From the NCBI RefSeq assembly GCF_029714305.1, contig NZ_CP121647.1, positions 6,282,501-6,346,500 on the forward strand: a DNA stretch of 64,000 nt. The letters run 5' to 3'. Below are positions 7,971 to 16,687 of this stretch, in pieces; within the stretch, counting starts at the first letter, position 1, and each line of letters opens with the position of its first letter. The position numbers were made by a program, and so were the translations under genes. Source of the DNA: Bradyrhizobium sp. CB3481. GTDB taxonomy: Bacteria > Pseudomonadota > Alphaproteobacteria > Rhizobiales > Xanthobacteraceae. The notes beneath the pieces are model-generated. The model was not told where the DNA came from and ran no database searches. It saw only the letters and a program-made list of their open reading frames with translations.

Positions 7971-9572
7971 ATGCCGATCTTGGATTACGACGCCATCATC
8001 ATCGGCGCGGGCCTGTCCGGCCTGTACCAGCTCTACCGCTTGCGCGAACAGGGCCTACGGGTGCGCGTATTCGAAGCCGGTACCGATGTCGGCGGCACCT
8101 GGTACTGGAACCGCTATCCCGGCGCGCGCTTCGATTCCGAAAGCTATTCCTATGGCTACTCGTTCTCGAAGGAGTTGCTGCAGGAATGGGAGTGGTCCGA
8201 GCACTTTGCCGGCCAGCCAGAAACGCTGCGCTACATCAACTACGTCGCCGACAAGTTCGACCTGCGCCGCGATATCCAGTTTCGCGGCCGGGTGACGGCT
8301 GCCGCTTGGGACGAAGACGCGCGAAGCTGGACCATCACGCTCGACGACGGCAGCCGCTTCAATTCGCGCTTCCTGATCACCGCCATCGGGCCACTCTCGA
8401 CCCCGACGCTGCCGAACATCGCCGGACGCGAGGATTTCAAGGGCGCGGCCTTTCACACCGCGCGTTGGCCGAAGGAGCCGGTGGATCTCGCCGGCAAGCG
8501 TGTCGCCGTGATCGGCACCGGCGCGACCGGTATCCAGACGATCCAGACCATCGCCAGCCAGGTCGGCCGTCTAACAGTGTTTCAGCGCACGGCCAACTGG
8601 GCCGCGCCGCTGCATAACGGCAAGATCGACGCCGAGACCCAGGCCAAGATCAAGGCTGGCTATCCCGAGATATTCGCGCGCTGCCGCGAAACGTTTGCCT
8701 GCTTCATTCACACGCCCGACCCGCGCGGCGCGTTCGAGGTCTCTGACGAGGAGCGCGAGGCCAACTACGAAAGGCTCTATGGCGAACGCGGCTTCGGCAT
8801 CTGGGTGGGCAATTTCAAGGACATCCTGACCGACCGCAAGGCGAACGCCACGATCTCCGATTTCGTCGCGCGTAAAATCTGCCAGCGGGTGAAGAATCAG
8901 GCTGTGGCCGAGAAGCTGATCCCGAAAAACCACGGCTTTGGCACACGCCGGCTGCCGCTCGAGACCTTCTATTACGAGGTCTACAACCAGAACAATGTCG
9001 AGCTGGTTGACATCAAGGAGACGCCCATCGAGCGGATCACGGCCAAGGGCATCAAGACCGGCGACCGGGAATACGAGTTCGATATCATCATCTATGCAAC
9101 CGGCTTTGATGCCATTACCGGCAGCTTCGACAAGATTGACTTCCGTGGCGTCGGCGGTGTCCGGCTGAAGGACAAATGGAAGCGCGGGCCCGAGACCTAT
9201 CTCGGTATCATGGTGCACGAATTTCCGAACATGCTGATGCTGATGGGCCCGCACACCGCGCTCGGCAACATCCCGCGCAGCATCGAATACAGCGTCGATT
9301 GGGTCACCGGCCTGATCAATTTCGCGATGGAAAAGCGACTGACGCGGCTGGAGGCGACGCCGGAGGGCGTCAAATCCTGGACCGATCACGTCAAGGCGCT
9401 TGGCGAGGGCATGCTGTCCAGCGAGGTCGATTCCTGGATGACCGGCATCAATTCCAATGTCGAAGGCAAGCAGAGGCGCATCGTCGCCCGCTACAGCGGC
9501 AGCGCCCCGGCGTACCGCGCGAGATGCGACGAGGTTGCGGCGAAGGGGTATGCGGAGTTGCGGCTGGGGTAG
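7971..9572 (+). CDS. Flavin-containing Baeyer-Villiger monooxygenase
   Basis: A 533-residue class B flavoprotein. The FAD motif GAGLSGL is at residues 12-18, the NADPH motif GTGATG near 182, and between them is the Baeyer-Villiger fingerprint FKGAAFHTARWP at 156-167. It should convert ketones to esters or lactones using NADPH and oxygen. ATG 7971 has GGGAG upstream and places the FAD motif at the N terminus, so earlier in-frame codons are rejected. It is divergent from the CYP153-like P450 across a 184-base gap. That suggests a shared regulator and a hydroxylation, ketone, ester route, but the intermediate dehydrogenase is not identified. A palindromic repeat follows 24 bases after the stop. 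Confidence 0.9.
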   Translation: MPILDYDAIIIGAGLSGLYQLYRLREQGLRVRVFEAGTDVGGTWYWNRYPGARFDSESYSYGYSFSKELLQEWEWSEHFAGQPETLRYINYVADKFDLRRDIQFRGRVTAAAWDEDARSWTITLDDGSRFNSRFLITAIGPLSTPTLPNIAGREDFKGAAFHTARWPKEPVDLAGKRVAVIGTGATGIQTIQTIASQVGRLTVFQRTANWAAPLHNGKIDAETQAKIKAGYPEIFARCRETFACFIHTPDPRGAFEVSDEEREANYERLYGERGFGIWVGNFKDILTDRKANATISDFVARKICQRVKNQAVAEKLIPKNHGFGTRRLPLETFYYEVYNQNNVELVDIKETPIERITAKGIKTGDREYEFDIIIYATGFDAITGSFDKIDFRGVGGVRLKDKWKRGPETYLGIMVHEFPNMLMLMGPHTALGNIPRSIEYSVDWVTGLINFAMEKRLTRLEATPEGVKSWTDHVKALGEGMLSSEVDSWMTGINSNVEGKQRRIVARYSGSAPAYRARCDEVAAKGYAELRLG

Positions 9573-9596
9573 TGGAATCCCGAGATGCCCCCTCCC

Positions 9597-9678
9597 GTCA
9601 TTGCGAGCGAAGCGAAGCAATCCATAGCGCCACATGCGGAGGCATGGATTGCTTCATCACTTCGCTCCTCGCAATGAC
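9597..9678. repeat. Palindromic repeat, GTCATTGCGAG family, copy 3 (inverted)
   Basis: Terminal arms GTCATTGCGAGCG and CTCCTCGCAATGAC, with the long arm on the right and a GCCACATGCGGAGG centre. It is thus the reverse-complement orientation of copy 2. It has no GIY-YIG gene beside it, so this copy stands alone. Confidence 0.85.
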
Positions 9679-9705
9679 GCGAGATAGCAGCGCAACTCAG
9701 CAAAT

Positions 9706-9806
9706 GTCATCCCCCGCGAAGGCGGGGGATCCAGTACGCCGCGACGTCTCGGCGCAATCGTTGGCGTCTCTGGGATACTGGGTCACCCGCCTGCGCGGGT
9801 GACGAC
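9706..9806. repeat. Palindromic repeat, CCCGCGAAGGCGGGG family, copy 1
   Basis: GTCATCCCCCGCGAAGG continues into a hairpin and GATCCAGTACGCC; the right side carries ATACTGGGTCACCCGCCTGC and GCGGGTGACGAC. Two terminal hairpins and internal GTA...TAC arms give the two-armed layout also seen at 14635-14734. Confidence 0.8.
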
Positions 9807-9853
9807 AACTGAGCCTGAACTCTCATTCTCGCGATACGTCTTACCAGAGGCAA

Positions 9854-12800
9854 CTACCACGCATCGATGCACGGCCGCTTTTTCGTCGTGCGCGGCTCCA
9901 CCTTCGGCACCGAGCGCAGGCCCGACATGATCCAGTGTCTCGTCTCGGCGGGATCGATCACCTCGTCGATTTCAAGCACGGAGGCGATCGAGACCGCCTT
10001 GCCGTTGGCGTAGAGCTCGGCGACCTTGGCCTTGTAATAGTCTTCGCGCTCTGCGGGATCATCGATCGCTTCCATTTCCTTGCGGAAGCCGAGCCGCACA
10101 TAGCCCTCAAGCCCCATGCCGCCAAATTCGCCGGTCGGCCAGGCCACCGTGAAGAAGGAGGCATGAAAACCGCCGCCGATCATCGATTGCGCGCCAAGGC
10201 CATAGCCCTTGCGCAGGACGATGCCGAACAGCGGCACGGTGAGGCTCGCGCCGGTCACGAACATGCGCGCCACATGGCGTACGATCGCGGTCTTTTCCGC
10301 TTCGGGGCCGACCATGAAGCCCGGCGTATCGCACAGCGAGAGTATCGGAATGTCGAAGGCATCGCAGAGCTGCATGAAGCGCGCGGCCTTGTCGCCGGCC
10401 GGCGCATCGATCGCCCCGCCGAGATGTTTTGGGTTGTTGGCGATCAGGCCGAACGGCTTTCCCTCGATGCGGATGAAGGCGGTGATCATACCGACGCCAA
10501 AATCCCGGCGGATTTCCAGCACCGAACCTTCGTCGGCCAAGAGATCGATGACGCTGCGGATATCGTAGACGCGCAGGCGGTTTTCCGGGATCGCCCGCCG
10601 CAAGAGACGCTGGTCCGGCGCCTTCCAGTCGGCGACTGCGCCCTGGAAGTAGGAGAGATATTTCTGCGCGGCGATCGTCGCTTCCGCCTCGTCCTCCACG
10701 AGAATGTCGATCACGCCGTTCGGCGCCTGGAACGACACCGGGCCGACTTCGGCCGGATGATAGACGCCGAGCCCGCCGCCCTCGATCATGGCGGGGCCGC
10801 CCATGCCGATCGACGCGTTCTGGGTGGCGATGATGACGTCGCAGCAGCCGAGCATGGCGGCGTTGCCGGCAAAGCAATAGCCGGAGACGATACCGATGAC
10901 CGGCACGAGGCCCGAGAGTTTGGCGAACTGCACGAAGGACGGCCCGTCGAGACCGGTCATGCCGAGCCGGTCGGTATCACCGGGACGGCCGCCGCCGCCC
11001 TCGGCATAGAACACCAGCGGCAACCGCCATTGCTCGGTCAGGCTGAGCATGCGGTCGATCTTCTTGTGGTTCATGTGGCCCTGCGTGCCGGCCAGCACGG
11101 TATAGTCGTAGGCGATTACCACGCAGCGGGCAGCGTCCGCACCGAACAGCTTCGTATTCACGGTGGCGATGCCCGAGATCAGGCCGTCGGCCGGCGTGTT
11201 GCGGATGAGGTCGTCGACCGTCCGCCGACGCCGCTGGGCGGCGATGGCGAGCGAGCCATATTCGACAAAGGAGCCTTCATCGACGAGATGGGCGACGTTC
11301 TCGCGCGCCGTGCGCTGGTTGGTCTTGCGGCGGCGCTCGACCGAGGCGGGACGGTTTTCATCCAGCGTGACGGCGCGGCGCTCGATCAGCTCGGCCAGAT
11401 CGGGGCGGATGTGGTCGAGATCGACGTCCTCTTCCTCAGCCACGTCGTGGGCGTCGATCTCGGCCGGCTCGAGATAGAGGATCACCTCGTCCTGCATCAG
11501 CGTCACGCCGGGGCCTGCTGCAATCTCCGTCACCCGGCCGCCATGCGGCGCGGTAACCAGATGCTCCATCTTCATGGATTCCAGCACGGCGATCTGTTGG
11601 CCGGGACGAACGAGGTCTCCCTCCTCGACATCAACAGCGACGATCGTGCCTTGCAGCGGCGCCGGCACGGCCACCGAACCTGCCGGGCCGCTTGCCGATG
11701 CCGCAACCGCAACGGCAAGGGTCTCGTCATCGGCGGCGCTGCCGGCGTCGGCCAGCTCCGTCTCCGCCACTTCCTCGGTCGCGCGTTTGGCTTCGCCGAC
11801 GAGGGCGGCGGCATGCCGGTCGATGAAGCCGGTAGAGAGGCGGTTCTCGATAAAGTCCGGATGCGCCAGGATCGCGGCGAGGAACGGCAGGTTGGTGGCG
11901 ACGCCGTCGATGCGAAACTCGCGCAGCGTGCGCGAGGCCTTGTGTACGATATCGGTCCAGTTACCACCAGGCGAATGCACGATCACCTTGGCGAGCAACG
12001 AGTCGAACGCGGCGCTGGTGCGGTATCCCGAATAGCCGAACGTATCGACGCGGACGCCGGGGCCGGACGGCAGGTCGAACATCGCCAGCGTCCCGCCGGT
12101 CGGTTTCGTTGCTCCTGATACGTCCATCACTTCCATGTTGACGCGGAGTTGCATCGCAAAGCCGCGTGGCCGCGGGATATAGCCCTGCGCGAGGCCGAGC
12201 GAGCCGAGGGTGGCGCCGGCCGCGACCGCAAGCTGCGACTGCACGAGGTCGACCCCGAGCACCTGCTCGGTGACGGTATGCTCGACCTGCAGCCGCGGGT
12301 TGGCCTCGATGAAGGCAAAGGCACGGTCGCTGGTGCGGGCGTCGTTATCGACCAGGAATTCGAACGTGCCGAGATTGTCGTAATTGGCGGCGGCGGCGAG
12401 CTCCTTGGCCGCATCGATGATGCGGATACGCAGCGCGTCGCTCAAGGACGGGCTCGGCGCGACCTCGATGAGCTTCTGGTTGCGGCGCTGCACCGTGCAT
12501 TCGCGCTCCCAGAGATGGCTGATCGCGCCGTGATGGTCGCAGATGATCTGCACCTCGATATGGCGGGCGTTGCGGATCAGGCGCTCGACATAGACGCCCT
12601 CGCTGCCGAAGGCGGCCATCGCCTCGGACTGGCAGCGGGCATAGGCTTCCTCCAGCTGCGCCGGGTCATCCACGATGCGCATGCCGCGGCCGCCGCCGCC
12701 GGCAATCGCCTTGATCATGATGGCGCCGCGCTCACCCTGCGATTCCAGGAAGGCTCTTGCCTCCTCCAGGCTGGTCGAACCGCTGGTGCCATCAATAATG

Positions 12801-13186
12801 GGGACGCCGCATTGCTTCGCCAGCGCCTTGGCCTGCGCCTTGTCGCCGAACAGGTCGAGCGCTTCCGGCGACGGCCCGACGAAGACGATATTTTCCTCGA
12901 TGCAGCGCCGGGCGAAGCTGGCATTCTCGCTGAGGAAGCCATAGCCCGGGTGGATGGCGTCGCATTCGGTCGCCTTGGCAGCGGCGATGACCGCCTCGAT
13001 ATCGAGATAGGCCCGCGCGCCTCGCCCGGGGATTTCATGGGCGCTGTCTGCGGCGCGGACGTGCAGCGACTGGGCATCGTCAGCGGAGTGGATCGCAATA
13101 GCGGCGAGCCCGGCATCACCCGCCGCACGCGCGATACGGATGGCGATCTCGCCGCGATTGGCGATCAAGAGCTTGTTGAAGGACAT
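9854..13186 (-). CDS. Single-chain biotin-dependent acyl-CoA carboxylase (BC-BCCP-CT fusion)
   Basis: A 1110-residue protein holding all three parts of an acyl-CoA carboxylase. Biotin carboxylase occupies about residues 1-450, with the ATP-grasp glycine loop IAGGGGRGMR near 161 and ANPRLQVEHTVTE near 295. A biotinyl domain spans about 505-575, with Lys539 in VLESMKMEHL as the predicted biotin site. A carboxyltransferase follows from about 600 to the end. The order and ~120-kDa size match the single-chain long-chain acyl-CoA carboxylases described from mycobacteria and related proteins in Rhodopseudomonas. The substrate may be a long or short acyl-CoA. It is monocistronic. Annotation as carbamoyl-phosphate synthase would be wrong. 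Confidence 0.9.
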   Translation of the reverse strand: MSFNKLLIANRGEIAIRIARAAGDAGLAAIAIHSADDAQSLHVRAADSAHEIPGRGARAYLDIEAVIAAAKATECDAIHPGYGFLSENASFARRCIEENIVFVGPSPEALDLFGDKAQAKALAKQCGVPIIDGTSGSTSLEEARAFLESQGERGAIMIKAIAGGGGRGMRIVDDPAQLEEAYARCQSEAMAAFGSEGVYVERLIRNARHIEVQIICDHHGAISHLWERECTVQRRNQKLIEVAPSPSLSDALRIRIIDAAKELAAAANYDNLGTFEFLVDNDARTSDRAFAFIEANPRLQVEHTVTEQVLGVDLVQSQLAVAAGATLGSLGLAQGYIPRPRGFAMQLRVNMEVMDVSGATKPTGGTLAMFDLPSGPGVRVDTFGYSGYRTSAAFDSLLAKVIVHSPGGNWTDIVHKASRTLREFRIDGVATNLPFLAAILAHPDFIENRLSTGFIDRHAAALVGEAKRATEEVAETELADAGSAADDETLAVAVAASASGPAGSVAVPAPLQGTIVAVDVEEGDLVRPGQQIAVLESMKMEHLVTAPHGGRVTEIAAGPGVTLMQDEVILYLEPAEIDAHDVAEEEDVDLDHIRPDLAELIERRAVTLDENRPASVERRRKTNQRTARENVAHLVDEGSFVEYGSLAIAAQRRRRTVDDLIRNTPADGLISGIATVNTKLFGADAARCVVIAYDYTVLAGTQGHMNHKKIDRMLSLTEQWRLPLVFYAEGGGGRPGDTDRLGMTGLDGPSFVQFAKLSGLVPVIGIVSGYCFAGNAAMLGCCDVIIATQNASIGMGGPAMIEGGGLGVYHPAEVGPVSFQAPNGVIDILVEDEAEATIAAQKYLSYFQGAVADWKAPDQRLLRRAIPENRLRVYDIRSVIDLLADEGSVLEIRRDFGVGMITAFIRIEGKPFGLIANNPKHLGGAIDAPAGDKAARFMQLCDAFDIPILSLCDTPGFMVGPEAEKTAIVRHVARMFVTGASLTVPLFGIVLRKGYGLGAQSMIGGGFHASFFTVAWPTGEFGGMGLEGYVRLGFRKEMEAIDDPAEREDYYKAKVAELYANGKAVSIASVLEIDEVIDPAETRHWIMSGLRSVPKVEPRTTKKRPCIDAW

Positions 13187-13359
13187 GGACGTTTCGTTGG
13201 CCCCTATGCTCGCGGCCTGAATTCGCCAGCGAAAACCGCTGTTGATTCAGATTCTTGTTGGCAGGCATGACAGCCTTGCGGGAATGGCGATGCAAGTGGA
13301 ATTTTGTTCCGCGCAACGGGAAATCACCGCCCCGTCATTGACGCTTCACGCAAACCATT

Positions 13360-13376
13360 GTTGTTATCGGAACAAC
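13360..13376. promoter_or_regulatory. Palindromic operator candidate upstream of the enolase-superfamily gene
   Basis: GTTGTT and AACAAC arms around ATCGG, inside a larger imperfect repeat with outer arms ATTGTTGT and ACAACAAT (13357-13385). It ends 20-28 bases before the ATG, where a repressor would block transcription. The shape is like GntR-family operators controlling sugar-acid genes. No regulator gene is adjacent. Confidence 0.45.
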
Positions 13377-13404
13377 CACAACAATAAGCCCTGGGGCGGA
13401 AATC

Positions 13405-14619
13405 ATGAAAAAAGCCACCACCGTAAGAAGCGTCGAGACGCTCGCCTGCGACGCCGGCTGGCGGAACTATCACTTCGTCAAGATCACGAGCGAGGACGGC
13501 ATCGTCGGCTGGAGCGAGTATGACGAGGGCTTTGGCGCCCCCGGCGTGACGGCCGCCATCGAGCGGCTCGGGGCGCGCGTCGTCGGCAAGAACGCTTACC
13601 AGCACGAGCGGATCTATGCGGAGCTGTTTGCCGCGACGCGGCCCGCCGCCGGCGGCGTGGTGGCGCTGGCGCTCGGCGCCCTCGAGAACGCCCTGCTCGA
13701 CGTCAAGGCCAAGGCGTTAGGGGTGCCCTGCTACGAGCTGCTCGGCGGCAAGATCCGCGACCGCATCCGCGTCTACTGGTCACACTGCGCGACCTGGCGC
13801 ATCAACCATCCCGACTGGTTCAAGCCCGCCATCACCAGCCTCGACGGCGTCAAGTCGATCGGCAATGAGGTGCGCGAGAAGGGCTTTACGGCGATGAAGA
13901 CCAACATCTTCGTCTATACCGACGGTAAGCCGCAGGGCTGGCGCCCCGGCTTCGGCTCGCCGTTCGAACCGGAGATCAATGTCGACCGCGCGGTGCTGCG
14001 AAACCTCTGCATGCATCTGGAAGCGATCCGCGACGGCGCTGGCCCCGATGTTGACCTGCTGCTCGACCTCAACTTCAACGCCAAGACCGAAGGCTATTTG
14101 AAGATCCTGCGCGCCATCAAGGACATGGACCTGTTCTGGGTGGAGATCGACACCTTCAATCCGCAGGCATTGGGCTACATCCGCCGCCAGAGCCCGCATC
14201 CGGTCTCGTCCTGCGAGACGCTGCTCGGCCTGCGCGAATTTCTGCCCTATTTCACCGAACAGGCGATGGACATTGCGATCATCGACACGCCCTGGAACGG
14301 GGTATGGCAATCGATGAAGATCGCGGCCGCCGCCGAGCATTTCGAGGTCAATGTCGCCCCGCATAATTTCTACGGCCATCTCTGTACCATGCAGAACGCG
14401 CACTTCTCGGCCGCGGTGCCGAACTTACGCATCATGGAAACCGATATCGACCGCCTGGCATGGGACCACGAACTGTTCACCCACGTGCCTGAGATCGTCG
14501 ATGGCCACCTCGTCATGCCCGATCGCCCCGGCTGGGGCACCGAGCCCAACGAGGAAGGCCTGCGGGCGCACCCGCCGAAGAGCAAAGGCGGGCTGTTGAA
14601 CTACGGGCAGAAGAAGTAG
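13405..14619 (+). CDS. Mandelate racemase / muconate lactonizing enzyme family protein (acid-sugar dehydratase type)
   Basis: A 404-residue enolase-superfamily enzyme. Lys165 is in the barrel motif AMKTN. The metal ligands appear to be Asp221 (LLDLNF), Glu247 (WVEIDT) and Glu271 (SCETLLG). The general-base dyad is His320 (VAPHNFYGHL) with Asp294 (IIDTPWNG). This His-Asp arrangement is typical of the mandelate-racemase subgroup, many of which dehydrate aldonic or aldaric acids. The usual second Lys of a KxK motif is Asn here. The gene stands alone behind the palindrome at 13360 and has GGGGCGG shortly before its ATG. The exact sugar acid cannot be read from the sequence. Confidence 0.85.
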   Translation: MKKATTVRSVETLACDAGWRNYHFVKITSEDGIVGWSEYDEGFGAPGVTAAIERLGARVVGKNAYQHERIYAELFAATRPAAGGVVALALGALENALLDVKAKALGVPCYELLGGKIRDRIRVYWSHCATWRINHPDWFKPAITSLDGVKSIGNEVREKGFTAMKTNIFVYTDGKPQGWRPGFGSPFEPEINVDRAVLRNLCMHLEAIRDGAGPDVDLLLDLNFNAKTEGYLKILRAIKDMDLFWVEIDTFNPQALGYIRRQSPHPVSSCETLLGLREFLPYFTEQAMDIAIIDTPWNGVWQSMKIAAAAEHFEVNVAPHNFYGHLCTMQNAHFSAAVPNLRIMETDIDRLAWDHELFTHVPEIVDGHLVMPDRPGWGTEPNEEGLRAHPPKSKGGLLNYGQKK

Positions 14620-14634
14620 GCGCGGAGCTCCGTT

Positions 14635-14734
14635 GTCATACCCCGCGCATGCGGGGTATCCAGTACGCCGTGGCTCATCGGCAAAGTCACCGGCGTCTCG
14701 GCGTACTGGATTGCCCGCCTTCGCGGGCAATGAC
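14635..14734. repeat. Palindromic repeat, CCCGCGAAGGCGGGG family, copy 2
   Basis: Left half GTCATACCCCGCGCATGCGG plus GTATCCAGTACGCC; right half GGCGTACTGGATTGCCCGCC and TTCGCGGGCAATGAC. Same two-hairpin plan as 9706-9806. It fills the gap between the convergent enolase-superfamily and binding-protein genes and may act as a terminator. Confidence 0.8.
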
Positions 14735-14751
14735 AGCCATAGTGTAAAATC

Positions 14752-15978
14752 TCACTTATCGCCCGCCGCACCCAAAAACGCGCTCTCGATGACATCGCCG
14801 ATCGGTTGCCAGGCGTTACCGTCGAATTGCACCAGCCGCATCTGCTCGATCGGATGAAAGTCGGACGGCCCGGTGTTGATCGTAATTCCCGGAAACGCGA
14901 CCGTGCTCTGGTAATTCCGCAGCGACGCCGCCTGCCGCATGATGTTCTCGCGCGACAGGTCGTCGCCGCACTGGATCAAGACCCGTGCCAGCGTTTCGGC
15001 CGCTGCGTAGCCGAAGATGGCGTTGCCGTCTTCCTTGTCGCCGTCAGGATAATATTTGTCCATGAAGGCGAGCCACTCCTTGATGCCGGCGTCATCGTTC
15101 CAGCTGGCATCACTGGCGTCCTTTAGGAACGAGGTCGAGATCACCCCGACGGAATTCTGCAGTCCCGCCGGCCGCAGCGCGCTCGCGATCGAGGCCGCGG
15201 CGTTCACCAGCACCAGCACCGGATGCCAGCCCAGTTCGGCGGCCTTGCGGATCGCACGCGCCGAGATCGGCGGCGCGCAGTTGAGCACCAGCACCTCGGC
15301 GCCGGAGTTCTTGAGGATATCGACCTGCGCATCGATCGACATGTCGGCGTCGATGGCGATATCGGCCACGATCATGTCGGCGGTGATGCCGAGCCCCTCC
15401 TGCAATCCGCGGAACAGGTCGCGGCCGAACTGATCGTTCTGCCAGAGCACGGCGATCTTCCGGCTCGGATAGGCGGCCTGGATGTAATTGGCGTAGATCT
15501 GCCCTTCCGATCGGAACGTCGGCTGCCAACCCATCGTCCACGGAAAGCGCTTCGGATGCGCCCACTCCTCATCGCCGGAGGCGACAAAGAGCTGCGGGAT
15601 GTTCCGCTCGTTGAGATAGCTTCGCGTCGCAAGGTTACTCGGCGTGCCGAACGATCCGAACATCAGGTGCACCCGCTCCTGCTCGACGAGGTCGCGGGTG
15701 TGCTCGATCGCGGCTTTCGGATTCGAGCTGTCGTCACGCGAGATGAATTTTACCTTGCGCCCGTTGATGCCGCCGCGCTCGTTGATCATGTCGAAATACG
15801 CGGCCTCGGCCCTGCCGATCGAGGCGAACGCGGCGAGCGGCCCGGTATACGGCATGATGTTGCCGATCCGGATCTCGGTGTCGGTCACGCCGGCAGCGCG
15901 GGTTGGCGAGGTCCAGATCGATGCCAGGAACAACGCGGCGAAGAGGGCTGCTGGCAGCCATTTTATTCTTGTTTTCAT
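14752..15978 (-). CDS. ABC transporter substrate-binding protein, Leu/Ile/Val-type (periplasmic binding protein 1 fold)
   Basis: A 408-residue exported protein. ATG 15978 gives a clean Sec signal: MKTR, a hydrophobic core LPAALFAALFLASIW, and a cut after TRAAG. Starting at 16089 would bury this signal behind 37 extra residues. The mature part begins VTDTEIRIGNIMPYTGPLAAF, a hallmark of the branched-chain amino-acid-binding family, which also binds aromatic acids, amides and urea. No permease or ATPase genes are adjacent, so it is an orphan binding protein that either uses distant transporter parts or acts as a sensor. Ligand unknown. Confidence 0.85.
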   Translation of the reverse strand: MKTRIKWLPAALFAALFLASIWTSPTRAAGVTDTEIRIGNIMPYTGPLAAFASIGRAEAAYFDMINERGGINGRKVKFISRDDSSNPKAAIEHTRDLVEQERVHLMFGSFGTPSNLATRSYLNERNIPQLFVASGDEEWAHPKRFPWTMGWQPTFRSEGQIYANYIQAAYPSRKIAVLWQNDQFGRDLFRGLQEGLGITADMIVADIAIDADMSIDAQVDILKNSGAEVLVLNCAPPISARAIRKAAELGWHPVLVLVNAAASIASALRPAGLQNSVGVISTSFLKDASDASWNDDAGIKEWLAFMDKYYPDGDKEDGNAIFGYAAAETLARVLIQCGDDLSRENIMRQAASLRNYQSTVAFPGITINTGPSDFHPIEQMRLVQFDGNAWQPIGDVIESAFLGAAGDK

Positions 15979-16235
15979 CAACCCGCCCTCGTACGCGAGC
16001 CGTTGAGAGCTCGTGACGCCACCCAGCGGACGCGATGATAGCGCGAGAGATCCGGTTGTTAAAATGAAATGTTGACGGCGCGGCTTCACGCCCGGTCGGC
16101 CTTCAGTCTTCCTAAATGAGACGTTGCGGTTCAGGCGCGTTTGATGTCCGATATGCCTATTGGCAGCGGCGCGAATTCGAACCTCGCCGGGATATCCGAG
16201 TTGTGCCCAAGCCGTGTGTGCAAGGAGGTCGAGGC

Positions 16236-16580
16236 ATGAGGATAGCGATCGTAGCTTTGGGAGCGTCCCTGGTCCTGTGTAACGTCGGCACGTTTAGTGC
16301 CGCAGCGCATGCGCAGACCGCCCAAGTCGTTCGTGAACCACGGGAAAGGCCCATCATCAGGGTGCCCGTCATAAGGCCAACTCCCTACTGGGATTCCAAT
16401 GTTGTTCCACGATATCGTTATCGCCCTGAGGACGACCGGGTCGATCCGTGCGGCGGGCCCGTCGTGCCGGTGATACGCTATGGACCCCAGGAGCAAACGG
16501 TTCCGTTGTGGCTGGCGAATGAATTGGGTCTCGGCCTTATCCATGGGCGGGATTGGCCGTGCAGGGGCCGACGGTACTAA
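16236..16580 (+). CDS. Small secreted protein of unknown function
   Basis: About 114 residues. The ATG at 16236 has a perfect AGGAGG site 8 bases upstream, which decides the start over earlier in-frame codons. The N terminus MRIAIVALGASLVLCNVGTF followed by SAAAHAQ is a Sec signal peptide with an Ala-X-Ala cleavage site. The mature part is rich in Pro, Arg and Tyr, contains paired cysteines near the end (DPCGG and DWPCRG), and has no family I recognise. Probably periplasmic. It is flanked by non-coding DNA and is convergent with the Sel1-like gene. Confidence 0.6.
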   Translation: MRIAIVALGASLVLCNVGTFSAAAHAQTAQVVREPRERPIIRVPVIRPTPYWDSNVVPRYRYRPEDDRVDPCGGPVVPVIRYGPQEQTVPLWLANELGLGLIHGRDWPCRGRRY

Positions 16581-16687
16581 ACCGATGGAGCAGAAAATTT
16601 CTGCTTGGTTCCCAAGAGCCACTTTCTGCATCTTCACGAGCGGCCCGAAGCGGAGTTCAGCCACCGTCGCTTGGTTCGGCCGCTCGC

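Noticed and set aside
9935..12118. A 727-codon open frame on the + strand antisense to the acyl-CoA carboxylase
   Set aside because: It is the complement of a strongly conserved coding frame in GC-rich DNA, and its product is His/Asp/Arg-rich with no family motif. It is a shadow frame.
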